Positions 33,146-44,160 of a stretch of DNA of 64,000 nt are shown here, piece after piece; the first letter of the stretch is position 1; each line of letters starts with the position of its first letter. The DNA lies in the NCBI RefSeq assembly GCF_013114825.1, contig NZ_JAAVLX010000015.1, positions 62,001 to 126,000 of the forward strand. The letters are read 5' to 3'. The translations under genes were made by a program, and so were the position numbers. The notes under the pieces are model-generated. The model was given only the letters and a program-made list of their open reading frames with translations, ran no database searches and was not told the DNA's origin. The stretch comes from Bradyrhizobium australiense. GTDB taxonomy: Bacteria; Pseudomonadota; Alphaproteobacteria; Rhizobiales; Xanthobacteraceae.

Positions 33146-33826
33146 ATGAACGTAATTGTTTTCGCATCACGTAAGGGGGGCTCGGGAAAGAGTACCCTGG
33201 CTGCTCACCTCGCTGCCCATGTTCACAAGGCAACGAAGCCCATCCTGCTCGTCGATGCCGATCCGCAGGGCTCGCTTACGCTCTGGCACAAATTGCGCGG
33301 CACCAACGAGCCGCCGATCAAGGCCGCAGTGAATTCCGTCAGCGGCATCGTCGCTGCCGCCAAGCGCGACGGCATCGAATGGGTGTTCATCGACACGCCG
33401 CCGAACTTGTCGGCCGTCGTCGACGACGCGATTCGTAACGCTACCATGGTGATCATTCCGGCGCGGCCCGGCGTGTTCGACGTCAATGCGGTGCAGGAAA
33501 CCATTCAGACCTGCCGCTCGGCGCGCAAGCCCTACGCGGTCGTGATCAACGGCGCGCCTGCCGAACGCGACGGCGCCGAGAGCCGCATCGTCAGCATCGC
33601 GCGTGAAGCGCTGGCGAAATTCCGTGCGCCGGTGTGGAGCGGCCAGATCACCAACCGCGCCGATCTGATCATGGCGCTGAGCCAGGGCGAAGGCGCCCGC
33701 GAATATTACGCCGAAGGCCGGGCGGCTGCGGAGATCACCAGGCTGTGGGGCGCGATCGAACGTTCGATCAAGGCGATCCGCGGAACGGCGTCGGCATCGG
33801 GCGCCATGCACAAGCAGGCGGCGTAA
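33146..33826 (+). CDS. orphan ParA/MinD-family ATPase
   Basis: 226 residues from ATG 33146 (GGAGG upstream); the frame is open to 33101. Deviant Walker A KGGSGKST (10-17) with the signature lysine; Walker A' LLVDADPQGSLTLWHKLRG; Walker B WVFIDTPPNLSAVV. The size and the TLWHKLR segment fit the short MipZ/ParA-like orphans that position cargo or chromosome structures. No parB or parS-type array is seen. Monocistronic. Confidence 0.87.
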   Translation: MNVIVFASRKGGSGKSTLAAHLAAHVHKATKPILLVDADPQGSLTLWHKLRGTNEPPIKAAVNSVSGIVAAAKRDGIEWVFIDTPPNLSAVVDDAIRNATMVIIPARPGVFDVNAVQETIQTCRSARKPYAVVINGAPAERDGAESRIVSIAREALAKFRAPVWSGQITNRADLIMALSQGEGAREYYAEGRAAAEITRLWGAIERSIKAIRGTASASGAMHKQAA

Positions 33827-33912
33827 CAACGCCGCTTTCGATCTGCCGGACTGATAAAGAGCGCGCGGGCTCCGCGCGTTTTTCTTTTTATGGGCGTGCA
33901 GAATTGGTTCCC

Positions 33913-33997
33913 CGTCATTGCGAGGAGCGCAGCGACGAAGCAATCCATCTATCCCCGAGCGGAGAGATGGATTGCTTCGCTTCGCTCGCAATGACGG
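33913..33997. repeat. REP-like palindrome, family C (GTCATTGCGAGGAGCG)
   Basis: CGTCATTGCGAGGAGCGCAG at the left is inverted as GCGAAGC...CGCTCGCAATGACG at the right, with ATCCATC/GATGGAT nested. A second copy is at 63672-63756. It lies between the ParA gene and the small membrane protein gene. Confidence 0.85.
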
Positions 33998-34017
33998 ACA
34001 GAGCGGCGATAGCCGCC

Positions 34018-34149
34018 TTACGCCACCATCAGCACGTAGAACACGACGACCGGCGACAGCGTCAGGATCACCGACCAGATGCCGACAGCCCACAGAATGT
34101 CCTCGGTCGAAAAGCCCTGTTCAGGAATGTTGTTGTTCTCGAAATGCAC
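34018..34149 (-). CDS. 43-residue single-span membrane protein
   Basis: GTG 34149, with GGGGCG 6 nt upstream; TAA at 34018-34020. The sequence begins VHFENNNIPEQGFSTEDILW and continues as one hydrophobic helix (AVGIWSVILTLSPVVVFYVL) ending MVA. Composition and a clean ribosome site support coding. The size and form resemble small accessory subunits of membrane complexes, but no family is recognised. It is divergent from the other tiny membrane protein at 34381. Confidence 0.6.
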   Translation of the reverse strand: MHFENNNIPEQGFSTEDILWAVGIWSVILTLSPVVVFYVLMVA

Positions 34150-34254
34150 GACGCGCCCCAACGTTTTTCTGTTGTACGGGGATCTTGATACGCGAACGGT
34201 TTTAAAAACCCGGTTGCGATTTCGCTTGCATTTGACCGCACCTGCTACCGCCGA

Positions 34255-34278
34255 TTAACCACCGTCGCGCCTGGTTAA
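34255..34278. promoter_or_regulatory. TTAACCA...TGGTTAA inverted repeat between two tiny genes
   Basis: TTAACCA (34255-34261) and TGGTTAA (34272-34278), 10-bp spacer, perfect 7-bp arms. TTAACC is the half-site used by the cell-cycle regulator CtrA, whose usual spacing is direct (TTAA-N7-TTAA), so identity is uncertain. It lies about 100 bp upstream of both divergent small genes. Confidence 0.35.
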
Positions 34279-34380
34279 CATTCCGTGACCGCACGGCGTC
34301 AAAGTCGAGCGAAGCCTCGCCCGCAACATTAGAATTTTACGCGTATGGATATCCTTCCAAGAAAAACGACGGGGATAGCG

Positions 34381-34521
34381 ATGAGCGTTCACGACAAGAA
34401 ATTGCCGATCGGCGAGTACGCCCAGAGCATGCACGACGTTCTTCTGGTGTCGTCATTCGCCGTCTGGGCGATGCTGCTCGGCTTCGCGCCCGTGATGACC
34501 TATCGCCTGCTGGTGAGCTGA
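34381..34521 (+). CDS. 46-residue single-span membrane protein
   Basis: ATG 34381 follows GGGGATAGCG; an in-frame ATG at 34345 lacks a ribosome site. MSVHDKKLPIGEYAQSMHDV is followed by one membrane helix (LLVSSFAVWAMLLGFAPVMT) and YRLLVS. A clear stop at 34519-34521. Function unknown. The following gene is convergent 49 bp away. Confidence 0.6.
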   Translation: MSVHDKKLPIGEYAQSMHDVLLVSSFAVWAMLLGFAPVMTYRLLVS

Positions 34522-34570
34522 TTCGATTTCTCCCTCCCGCCATCGGCGCGAGAGGGAGCCGATGCCATCC

Positions 34571-35503
34571 TTAAGCCTGCCGCAAAAGCTGTGGCCTGCG
34601 CTGCTCGACCTCCTCGTCGAGCAACGCCGCCAACTCCGCGCTTATCTCGACCATCGGCAGGCGAACCTCGGCGCTGTCGATCAGTCCGTTGCGCGCCAGG
34701 CAGTATTTTGCGGGCGCCGGGCTCGGCTCGGCAAACAACAACCGGGCCAGCCGGGAGAGCTCCTTCCAGCACGCCCGCGCGCCGTCGCGGTCGCCCTGCG
34801 CGAGCAGCGTCCGCAGCGATGCGAAGGTCTCGGTCTCCAGATGCGCCGACAACAGGATTGCGCCATCGGCGCCGTCAGCGAGCGCGTCATGATACTCCGC
34901 GTCTTCGCCGGTCAGCACGCGAAAGCCCGATGGCCGTCTCGCCAGAAAGTCGATCGACTGCGCGCGGTCGGCGCCGCAATCCTTCATGCCGACGATGTTT
35001 GGATGCAAGGCGAGCTGCAGCAGCGTCTCATTGGTGAGGCTGACTCCCGTCCGGTAGGGAATGTTGTAGAGCACGATCGGCCACGAGGCGTGATTGGCGA
35101 GCGCGGTGAAGTGCTGCACGAGCCCGCGCTGCGACGGCCGGATGTAATAGGGGCTCGCGATCAGATAGCCGTCGATCGGCCAGGTCGCGGTCTCATCCAG
35201 CGCATCGAGCATCTTCGCGGTGGAGGCGCCGGACAGGCCCAACAGGATCGGCAGGTGGCGCCGGCTGGCGGAGAGCTCGCTGTGCGTCAGTGTCACCAGC
35301 CGCTCGAGTTCGCCCGCGCGGAGCGACATGCCTTCGCCCGACGTCGCCGCCAGAATGAAGCCGTCGATTGGGCCGGCCGAATAGTGCCGGACGAGCCGTC
35401 GTAACGACGCCTCGTCGAGTTCGCCGTCGCGAAACGGCGTGATCAGCGGCAGCCACAGGCCGTGCAGCCGGCTTGTCAGGTCGTTAGTCGAAGGGGCAGT
35501 CAT
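34571..35503 (-). CDS. dihydrodipicolinate synthase family aldolase (DapA-like)
   Basis: 310 residues. Class I aldolase of the DapA/NAL family: Schiff-base Lys174 in IVGMKDCGAD and Tyr146 in VLYNIPYRTG keep the 28-residue spacing of E. coli DapA Tyr133/Lys161. The second substrate loop is ATSGEG (53-58) instead of GTTGES. It may be a lysine-pathway DapA or a paralogue using another oxoacid; isolated context favours the latter. The start ATG 35503 has AGAGGAGAT upstream, only 37 nt after a terminator. Confidence 0.83.
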   Translation of the reverse strand: MTAPSTNDLTSRLHGLWLPLITPFRDGELDEASLRRLVRHYSAGPIDGFILAATSGEGMSLRAGELERLVTLTHSELSASRRHLPILLGLSGASTAKMLDALDETATWPIDGYLIASPYYIRPSQRGLVQHFTALANHASWPIVLYNIPYRTGVSLTNETLLQLALHPNIVGMKDCGADRAQSIDFLARRPSGFRVLTGEDAEYHDALADGADGAILLSAHLETETFASLRTLLAQGDRDGARACWKELSRLARLLFAEPSPAPAKYCLARNGLIDSAEVRLPMVEISAELAALLDEEVEQRRPQLLRQA

Positions 35504-35540
35504 CGTTCCATCTCCTCTTGGGGTGAGCCGGAGACGGGAC

Positions 35541-35570
35541 CAAATAAAAAACCCCGTCCTGACGGCGGGG
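35541..35570 (-). terminator. terminator hairpin in the leader of the dapA-like gene
   Basis: On the minus strand, CCCCGCC (35570-35564), loop, then GACGGGG (35558-35552) and TTTTTTATTT. It ends 37 nt before the dapA-like ATG, too close for a separate promoter between, so it may be a regulatory attenuator. A TTGACA-like box lies about 150 nt upstream on the same strand (35705-35710). Confidence 0.7.
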
Positions 35571-35737
35571 CTTTCGGGATCGCTAAGTTGCGGCAGTCTA
35601 GCGCGCGCGTCGATCTCGGGTCCCCGGATGGAGACCTTTTTTCGACGACAGGGCTGCGCACGAACTCGTGATCATGTGCCGATGATGGAGGGCGAGAACC
35701 TCAATGTCAATCTGCGCGGGAACATGACGTGCCGATG

Positions 35738-35768
35738 AAAAAAAGCCGGGCCCAAAAGAGCCCGGCTT
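35738..35768 (-). terminator. Rho-independent terminator, minus strand
   Basis: On the minus strand, AAGCCGGGC (35768-35760), an 8-nt loop, GCCCGGCTT (35751-35743), then a run of seven T (35744-35738). It could end the LysR transcript (its stop is 225 bp upstream) or a small RNA from the gap between. Confidence 0.8.
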
Positions 35769-35850
35769 GAGGTATTGGCCACGTGAGGCCGACACAATCA
35801 CCTTCCAAGAGGGATTACTGAACCGCCGCGTCACTGGAGGAGGGGGACAT

Positions 35851-35961
35851 ATGCGCGACGCGACCGCTCAGCGTTTGAGCACTATGATCCTCATCAGCGC
35901 CTTGCAGCAACCGTCCGAGCCGCATGTCAGTCATGCGGAGAGCGGGCCCTCTATAAAATAG
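35851..35961 (+). CDS. 36-residue small ORF with very strong ribosome site
   Basis: ATG 35851 is preceded by GGAGGAGGGGGACAT. The peptide is MRDATAQRLSTMILISALQQ plus a polar tail ending in TAG at 35961. One weakly hydrophobic stretch, no family recognised. The strength of the ribosome site is the main evidence; codon composition is neutral. Confidence 0.4.
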   Translation: MRDATAQRLSTMILISALQQPSEPHVSHAESGPSIK

Positions 35962-35994
35962 GCTAATCCAGACGCGGGAGACGGAGCGCCACCG

Positions 35995-36888
35995 CTAGGA
36001 GGGCCAGCGCTGCGCCTTGCTCACTACGAAGTCGCGGAACACCTGCACGCGTGCGACCGTCTTCAGTTCCTCTGGGTAAACGAAGTACGTGTCCACCGCG
36101 ATCGAATCGGTTTCGCCGAACAACTGCACCAGGCGATTGTTCTCCTCGACCAGATAGTCGGGCAGGGCGGCGATGCCGAGCCCCTGCTGGCAGGCGCGGA
36201 CCAGCCCTAAGATGTTGTTGACCTTGAAGTAGGCTTCACGCGGACCTGAGCCGTTGCGGCCGGCGTCGATCAGCCAGCTCCGGTTCTGCAGATGCGGCGG
36301 CACCTGCGCGTCGCCGAGCATGATGATGCGGTGCGAGTCGAGGTCGTCCAGCGTCCGCGGCGTACCGAAGCGCTTGATATATTCGGGCGAGCAATAGGCG
36401 TGGAAGCCGATCGAGAACAGCTTGCGCTGGATCAGGTCGGGCTGGGTCGGCTTGCGAGTCCGGATCGCGACGTCGGCCTCGCGCATCGAGAGGTCGAGAT
36501 CCTCGTCGGTGACGATCAGCGAAATGCGGATGTCCGGATAGAGCGCGGTGAATTCGTCGAGCCGCGGGATCAGCCAGTTGATGCCGAGCGCTGGCGGCGT
36601 CGTGATCTTGAGGTCGCCGCTCGGCCGCTCGCGGCTGTCCGTGAGCTTGGCGCGCGCCGCCTGCAACTGCATGAACACGTCATGCGCGGTTCGAAACAGC
36701 AGATCGCCCTGCTCGGTGAGGATGAGTCCGCGCGCGTGGCGGTGGAACAGCGAGACCGCGAGCTCCTGCTCCAGCGCGCTGACCTGCCGCGATACCGCGG
36801 ACTGCGAGAGCCCTAATTGCTCGCCGGCGTGGGTAAAGCTTCCCGCTTCCGCCGCCGCGTGAAACACCTTCAGCTTGTCCCAGTCCAT
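35995..36888 (-). CDS. LysR-family transcriptional regulator
   Basis: 297 residues from ATG 36888 (MDWDKLKVFHAAAEAGSFTH); an in-frame ATG at 36915 sits at the trxB stop. The winged-helix is EAGSFTHAGEQLGLSQSAVS; then RQVSALEQELAVSLFHRHAR, the canonical LysR opening. The C-terminal ligand domain follows the GcvA-like branch. It is 29 bp downstream of trxB, same strand, possibly cotranscribed; a redox-linked role is inference. Confidence 0.9.
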   Translation of the reverse strand: MDWDKLKVFHAAAEAGSFTHAGEQLGLSQSAVSRQVSALEQELAVSLFHRHARGLILTEQGDLLFRTAHDVFMQLQAARAKLTDSRERPSGDLKITTPPALGINWLIPRLDEFTALYPDIRISLIVTDEDLDLSMREADVAIRTRKPTQPDLIQRKLFSIGFHAYCSPEYIKRFGTPRTLDDLDSHRIIMLGDAQVPPHLQNRSWLIDAGRNGSGPREAYFKVNNILGLVRACQQGLGIAALPDYLVEENNRLVQLFGETDSIAVDTYFVYPEELKTVARVQVFRDFVVSKAQRWPS

Positions 36889-36917
36889 GTCAAATCCGTC
36901 TCGTGTTCTAGGCATGA

Positions 36918-37883
36918 CTATTCAGCCGCCGCGCGATCGCTCGCGCGCAAAGCCAGGAAGCGTTCGGCCTCAAGCGCCGCCATGCAGCCGAGGCCGGCAG
37001 CCGTGACCGCCTGGCGATAGGTTTCGTCGGCGACGTCGCCGGCGGCGAACAGGCCGGGGATCGAGGTCGCGGTCGAGTTCGGCGCCACCTCGACATAGCC
37101 TGATGATCTCAGCTTGATCTGGCCTTTGACGAGGTCGGTTGCCGGCGCATGCCCGATGGCGATGAAGACGCCGTCGGCCGCAATGTCCCTGAGGGCGCCG
37201 GTCTTGACGTTCTTGAGGCGCACATGGGTGACCTTGCTTGGGTTCTCGGCGCCGCAGATCTCGTCGATCGCCGAGTCCCACACCACCTTGATCTTCGGAT
37301 TCTTGAACAGGCGGTCCTGCAGGATGCGCTCGGCGCGGAAATGATCGCGGCGATGCACGATCGTCACGGTCGATGCAAAATTGGTCAGGAACAGCGCTTC
37401 CTCAACCGCGGTGTTGCCGCCGCCGACCACGATCACTTCCTTGCCGCGGTAGAAGAAGCCGTCGCAGGTCGCGCAGGCCGAGACGCCAAAACCCTTGAAC
37501 CTTTCTTCCGAGGGAATGCCGAGCCAGCGCGCCTGCGCGCCGGTGGCGAGGACCACGGTTTCGGCCAGATAGACGTCGCCGCTATCGCAGGTCAGGCGGA
37601 ACGGCCGCTGCGCCAGTTCGAGCTTGTTGACGAGGTCGGTGACGATCTTGGTGCCGACATGGGCCGCCTGCTTCTCCATCTGCTCCATCAGCCAGGGGCC
37701 CTGGATGACGTCGGCAAAGCCCGGATAATTTTCCACGTCGGTGGTGATGGTGAGTTGTCCGCCGGGTTGGATGCCCTGGATCAGCACCGGCTCCAGCATC
37801 GCGCGCGCCGCGTAGATCGCCGCGGTGTAACCGGCGGGGCCGGACCCGATAATGACGACCTTGGCATGGATAGGCGCGGGCAT
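36918..37883 (-). CDS. trxB: thioredoxin reductase
   Basis: 321 residues from ATG 37883, with GAGGGA upstream. FAD motif IIGSGPAGYTAAIYA (11-25), redox pair C137-A-T-C140 in SACATCDGFFYRG, NADPH motif VVGGGNTAVEEALFL, and GLFAAGDVADETYRQAVTAA near the C-terminus. It transfers electrons from NADPH to thioredoxin. The 69 codons open upstream have no support. Confidence 0.96.
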   Translation of the reverse strand: MPAPIHAKVVIIGSGPAGYTAAIYAARAMLEPVLIQGIQPGGQLTITTDVENYPGFADVIQGPWLMEQMEKQAAHVGTKIVTDLVNKLELAQRPFRLTCDSGDVYLAETVVLATGAQARWLGIPSEERFKGFGVSACATCDGFFYRGKEVIVVGGGNTAVEEALFLTNFASTVTIVHRRDHFRAERILQDRLFKNPKIKVVWDSAIDEICGAENPSKVTHVRLKNVKTGALRDIAADGVFIAIGHAPATDLVKGQIKLRSSGYVEVAPNSTATSIPGLFAAGDVADETYRQAVTAAGLGCMAALEAERFLALRASDRAAAE

Positions 37884-38164
37884 CGGCGATTCCCTCTCTT
37901 TGGAGGATTTTGATGAGGACTTGTGCGGAAAGCGCCCGGGCCGGCAGCGCGGCGGCGCCAAAAGTGTCAAATCCAAGTCTATGATATCTGGGTAGCTATG
38001 CAAGAATTGCAATTCATCCCAGCGAATTTTCCCCGGAACTGAAGTAACAATCGCGAAATATGGCGTTGCACGCGCAATAAAATTGCGCAAGCCGCACAGC
38101 CTGCGCTAAGAGAGTTGCCAGTAAGGCCGGCCCAGCGCGGCCAGAATCAGGGAACCCGACGCGC

Positions 38165-38647
38165 GTGTCGAAGAATCTTGACGAAATCGACCTCCGAATT
38201 CTTGCCGAAATCCAGGCCGATGGCCGAATCACCAACGTGGAACTGGCCAAACGCGTCGGTATTTCGCCGCCGCCTTGCCTGCGCCGGGTCCGCACGTTGG
38301 AGGAAGAAGGCTACATCCAGGGCTATCGCGGGCTATTGGATCCGCGTCGGTTAGGCTTCGACGTCACCGTGTTCGCTTCCGTCCATCTGTCCAGCCAAGC
38401 GGATGCGGATTTGCGCGCGTTCGAGGATTTCGTCCGCGCCGAGCCGCTGGTGCGGGAATGCTGGATGCTGTCGGGCGAGGTCGACTTCATCCTCAAATGC
38501 GTCGCGCCCGATATGGCGACGTTCCAGGATTTCGTCACGCACCTGACCGCCGCGCCGCATGTGCGCAACGTCAGGACGTCGCTGGTGCTGCACAATTCGA
38601 AATATGAAGCGGCGGTGCCGCTCGATGTGAAGGTTGTGGGAGGTTGA
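38165..38647 (+). CDS. Lrp/AsnC family transcriptional regulator
   Basis: 160 residues from GTG 38165. NLDEIDLRILAEIQADGRIT and NVELAKRVGISPPPCLRRVR form the AsnC-type HTH; the RAM ligand/oligomerisation domain follows (VRECWMLSGEVDFILKCVAP). It is divergent from trxB with a 281-bp gap, which is AT-richer than its surroundings. Probable amino-acid-responsive regulator; targets unknown. Confidence 0.92.
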   Translation: MSKNLDEIDLRILAEIQADGRITNVELAKRVGISPPPCLRRVRTLEEEGYIQGYRGLLDPRRLGFDVTVFASVHLSSQADADLRAFEDFVRAEPLVRECWMLSGEVDFILKCVAPDMATFQDFVTHLTAAPHVRNVRTSLVLHNSKYEAAVPLDVKVVGG

Positions 38648-38649
38648 GA

Positions 38650-38730
38650 GTCATTCCGGGACGCGTCGAAGACGCAAACCCGGAATCTCGAGATTCCGGG
38701 TCTGGTGCTTAACCACCATCCCGGAATGAC
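38650..38730. repeat. dispersed palindrome (GTCATTCCGGGACGCG type)
   Basis: GTCATTCCGGGACGCGTCGA opens, CCCGGAATCTCGAGATTCCGGG is a perfect central dyad (38679-38700), and ATCCCGGAATGAC closes. It lies between convergent Lrp and DoxX genes and could fold into a strong stem at both 3' ends. Confidence 0.75.
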
Positions 38731-38746
38731 AGTGTTCGTGGGCAGC

Positions 38747-39157
38747 TTACTTCTTCCGCATCTCGTCGACGCTGATCGGCCCGCCGCCCGCGGTCGCCAG
38801 ATACAGACAGGCGAAGCAGAACAGGATCGCGGCCGTGCCGCCATTGAGCAGCGGCAGGAACACCGGCTTGGCGGGATCCTTGAACATGTGGCCGAGGAAA
38901 TAGGCCGCGGCCATTTCACCGGACAGGATGAAAGCGCTGATGCGCGTGAACAGGCCGATCATCAAGAGCGCGCCAAGCACAAGCTCGATCGAGCCCGCGA
39001 CCACGATCAACGGCGGTATCTTGGCGAACATAGGTACAGCCGGAAAACCGAGAATCTTGGCGACGCCGTACTGAAACAGCAATAGCCCGGTGATGAAGCG
39101 AAACAGGCTCAGCGCCATCGGCTGCCATTTCGCGAGCATCTTGTCGAATTGGTCCAT
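38747..39157 (-). CDS. DoxX family membrane protein
   Basis: 136 residues from ATG 39157, with GGGGGA upstream. Four membrane segments; LSLFRFITGLLLFQYGVAKI and GLFTRISAFILSGEMAAAYF are DoxX-family signatures. Small inner-membrane proteins linked to redox or sulfur metabolism in some bacteria. Function here unknown. Confidence 0.85.
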   Translation of the reverse strand: MDQFDKMLAKWQPMALSLFRFITGLLLFQYGVAKILGFPAVPMFAKIPPLIVVAGSIELVLGALLMIGLFTRISAFILSGEMAAAYFLGHMFKDPAKPVFLPLLNGGTAAILFCFACLYLATAGGGPISVDEMRKK

Positions 39158-39478
39158 GTCATAGTCCCCCTTTTTTGGCACGCTAGAACTTAGCGTCATG
39201 AGATTACACGGTGTTGTCGGATCACGTGTGATGCCGACACAACACCTCTGAAATTGAATCATTCCCCTTCAAGTCGCCGCTTCGCGACATTGTCGCGATT
39301 GCAGCGCAACAAGATGCCGCTCCGGCAGACGGCAGCCTGCAGTCTATCGTCGCGAACAACGAGATTTCGCCGCGCCGGCGCCGATTCAGTTAGTTATAAT
39401 CTATAAGCATAGTCCCGGATTCGGATATTCTGAAATCCGCCGCACCACCACTCACAATCCTGTCAGTACCGCGCCAAC
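39158..39478. other. intergenic region between DoxX and greA terminator
   Basis: AT-richer than the surroundings, with no convincing frame. It should contain the DoxX promoter. A short tract TTAGTTATAATCTATAAGC at 39392-39410 includes a TATAAT-like box, orientation unclear. Confidence 0.4.
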
Positions 39479-39506
39479 AAAAAAGCCGCGTGGGACACGC
39501 GGCTTT
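39479..39506 (-). terminator. greA terminator
   Basis: Minus-strand AAAGCCGCGTG-TCC-CACGCGGCTTTTTT: an 11-bp stem, 3-nt loop and six T. It lies about 125 bp downstream of the greA stop. Confidence 0.85.
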
Positions 39507-39534
39507 GTCGCAACAGTAACTTGCAGGTGACTAG

Positions 39535-39580
39535 CGCATGATCCGGAAAAGTGGATACCGGTTTTCCGAAGAGATCATGC
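39535..39580. repeat. dispersed repeat (GCATGATCCGGAAAAGTGG type)
   Basis: GCGCATGATCCGGAAAAGTG, ATACCGGTTTTCCG, then GATCATGC: inverted words CCGGAAAA/TTTTCCGG and GCATGATC/GATCATGC. A very common Bradyrhizobium intergenic element, here between greA and its terminator. Confidence 0.75.
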
Positions 39581-39629
39581 TCAATAAGGGATAGAGCGGG
39601 ATGACGATGCGAAGAAAAGTCATCGGGCT

Positions 39630-40103
39630 CTAGCGCCACTCGACCTTGGTGATCTCGTAGGCCTTGGCGCCGCCGGGAGCCACGACTTCCACGGTCGAGC
39701 CCTTCTTTTTGCCGATCAGCGCGCGGGCCAGCGGCGAGGTGATCGAGATGCGGCCCTTCTTGGCGTCGGCTTCCGGCTCGCCCACGATCTGCCACACCGC
39801 CTTCTTCTCAGTATCCTCGTCGACCAGCGTGACGGTCGCGCCGAACTTGACAGTGTCGCCCGACAGCTTCGAGATGTCGATGATGTCGGCGCGCGCGAGC
39901 TTGTCCTCGAGCTCGGCAATGCGGCCTTCGTTGTGGGACTGCTCTTCCTTGGCCGCGTGATATTCCGCGTTCTCGGAGAGGTCGCCATGCGAGCGCGCCT
40001 CGGCGATATGCTCGATGATGCGCGGACGCTCCACCGACTGGCGCTGCTTCAATTCGACCTCCAGGGCGGCATACCCGCTAGCAGTCATCGGAACCTTTTC
40101 CAT
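39630..40103 (-). CDS. greA: transcription elongation factor GreA
   Basis: 157 residues from ATG 40103 (MEKVPMTASGYAALEVELKQ); the preceding ATG 40106 is equally placed after GGACGG. RQSVERPRIIEHIAEARSHGDLSENAEYHAAKE holds the coiled-coil tip with the acidic residues (in GDLSENAEYH) that stimulate RNA polymerase cleavage. The C-terminal FKBP-like domain includes SPLARALIGKKKGSTVEV. It rescues backtracked polymerase. Downstream of carB by 219 bp, same strand. Confidence 0.96.
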   Translation of the reverse strand: MEKVPMTASGYAALEVELKQRQSVERPRIIEHIAEARSHGDLSENAEYHAAKEEQSHNEGRIAELEDKLARADIIDISKLSGDTVKFGATVTLVDEDTEKKAVWQIVGEPEADAKKGRISITSPLARALIGKKKGSTVEVVAPGGAKAYEITKVEWR

Positions 40104-40321
40104 CATCTCTTTCCGTCCTTCCCTCGCGCGAGCCGCCAGAAAATTGCGCGCACGAGCCACGCTTTCGATTTCGATCAGGCCCTTGAACTCGACATGCGAA
40201 CCCGCCCGCCTATTGATTTTAGGCCCCGTCAGGGGCCTTACAACATCCAAACGGGCGGTGGGTTCCAGCCATGCCGGCTTTGTTGCCGATCGTTTCGCGG
40301 GCATTTTCGCCCGCCGAACGA

Positions 40322-43786
<3,465 letters not shown>

Positions 43787-43812
43787 CAGCTCTCAGACTG
43801 GATTTTGGGCAC

Positions 43813-43840
43813 AAAAAAAGGGCGCGCAGCCGCGCGTCCC
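43813..43840 (-). terminator. terminator in the carB leader (candidate attenuator)
   Basis: Minus-strand GGGACGCGCGGCTGCGCGCCC followed by seven T. The stem is 8 bp with one bulge. It ends 26 nt before the carB ATG. A second hairpin (GCGGGTGGTC-TTTA-GACC..., 43871-43903) lies just upstream. It could be a tRNA-region terminator or an attenuator of carB. Confidence 0.7.
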
Positions 43841-44049
43841 CTAAGCCAAGAGCGCGGGTCACCCTCGCGCGCGGGTGGTCTTTAGACCAGATTCCGCACC
43901 CGCGAAACCCCCAAAAACAGGCCATCAACGGTGAAGTTGGAGGAAATCAGAGTTGTTTGCCGAGGCCCGGCTTCGCCCTTCGGGCTACGCCGCGGCAGCC
44001 TTCGCTACGACAGGGCTTGCCGAGCCGAAGCTGCGTTAGCAGCGACGGC

Positions 44050-44122
44050 TGGAGGCCCGGCCTGGATTTGAACCAGGATAAAGAGCATTGCACTGCTCCC
44101 GCGTCGCTTCCGCCACCGGGCC
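44050..44122 (-). tRNA. unusual tRNA-Cys-like gene (anticodon GCA, 8-nt loop)
   Basis: 73 nt including CCA. Acceptor GGCCCGG/CCGGGCC (7 bp), T-arm CCTGG-TTCAAAT-CCAGG (5 bp), U73 and CCA are all canonical. U73 and the GCA anticodon are tRNA-Cys identity elements. The D-arm is reduced: stem GCG/CGC, loop GAAGCGA without the G18-G19 pair. The anticodon stem GGAGC/GCTCT encloses an 8-nt loop AGTGCAAT (or a 6-bp stem with a 6-nt loop). It could be a degenerate copy, a noncanonical functional tRNA, or the genome's main tRNA-Cys. Confidence 0.6.
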
Positions 44123-44160
44123 GCGGCAATCATCGCCCATCACGGCGTGGTGAACCATCC

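Noticed and set aside
34345..34380. Earlier ATG for the 46-residue membrane protein
   Set aside because: No ribosome site precedes 34345, whereas GGGGATAGCG precedes 34381.
43947..44129. Minus-strand 60-codon frame over the tRNA-like gene
   Set aside because: It is a readthrough of the tRNA and the downstream inverted repeats, not a protein.
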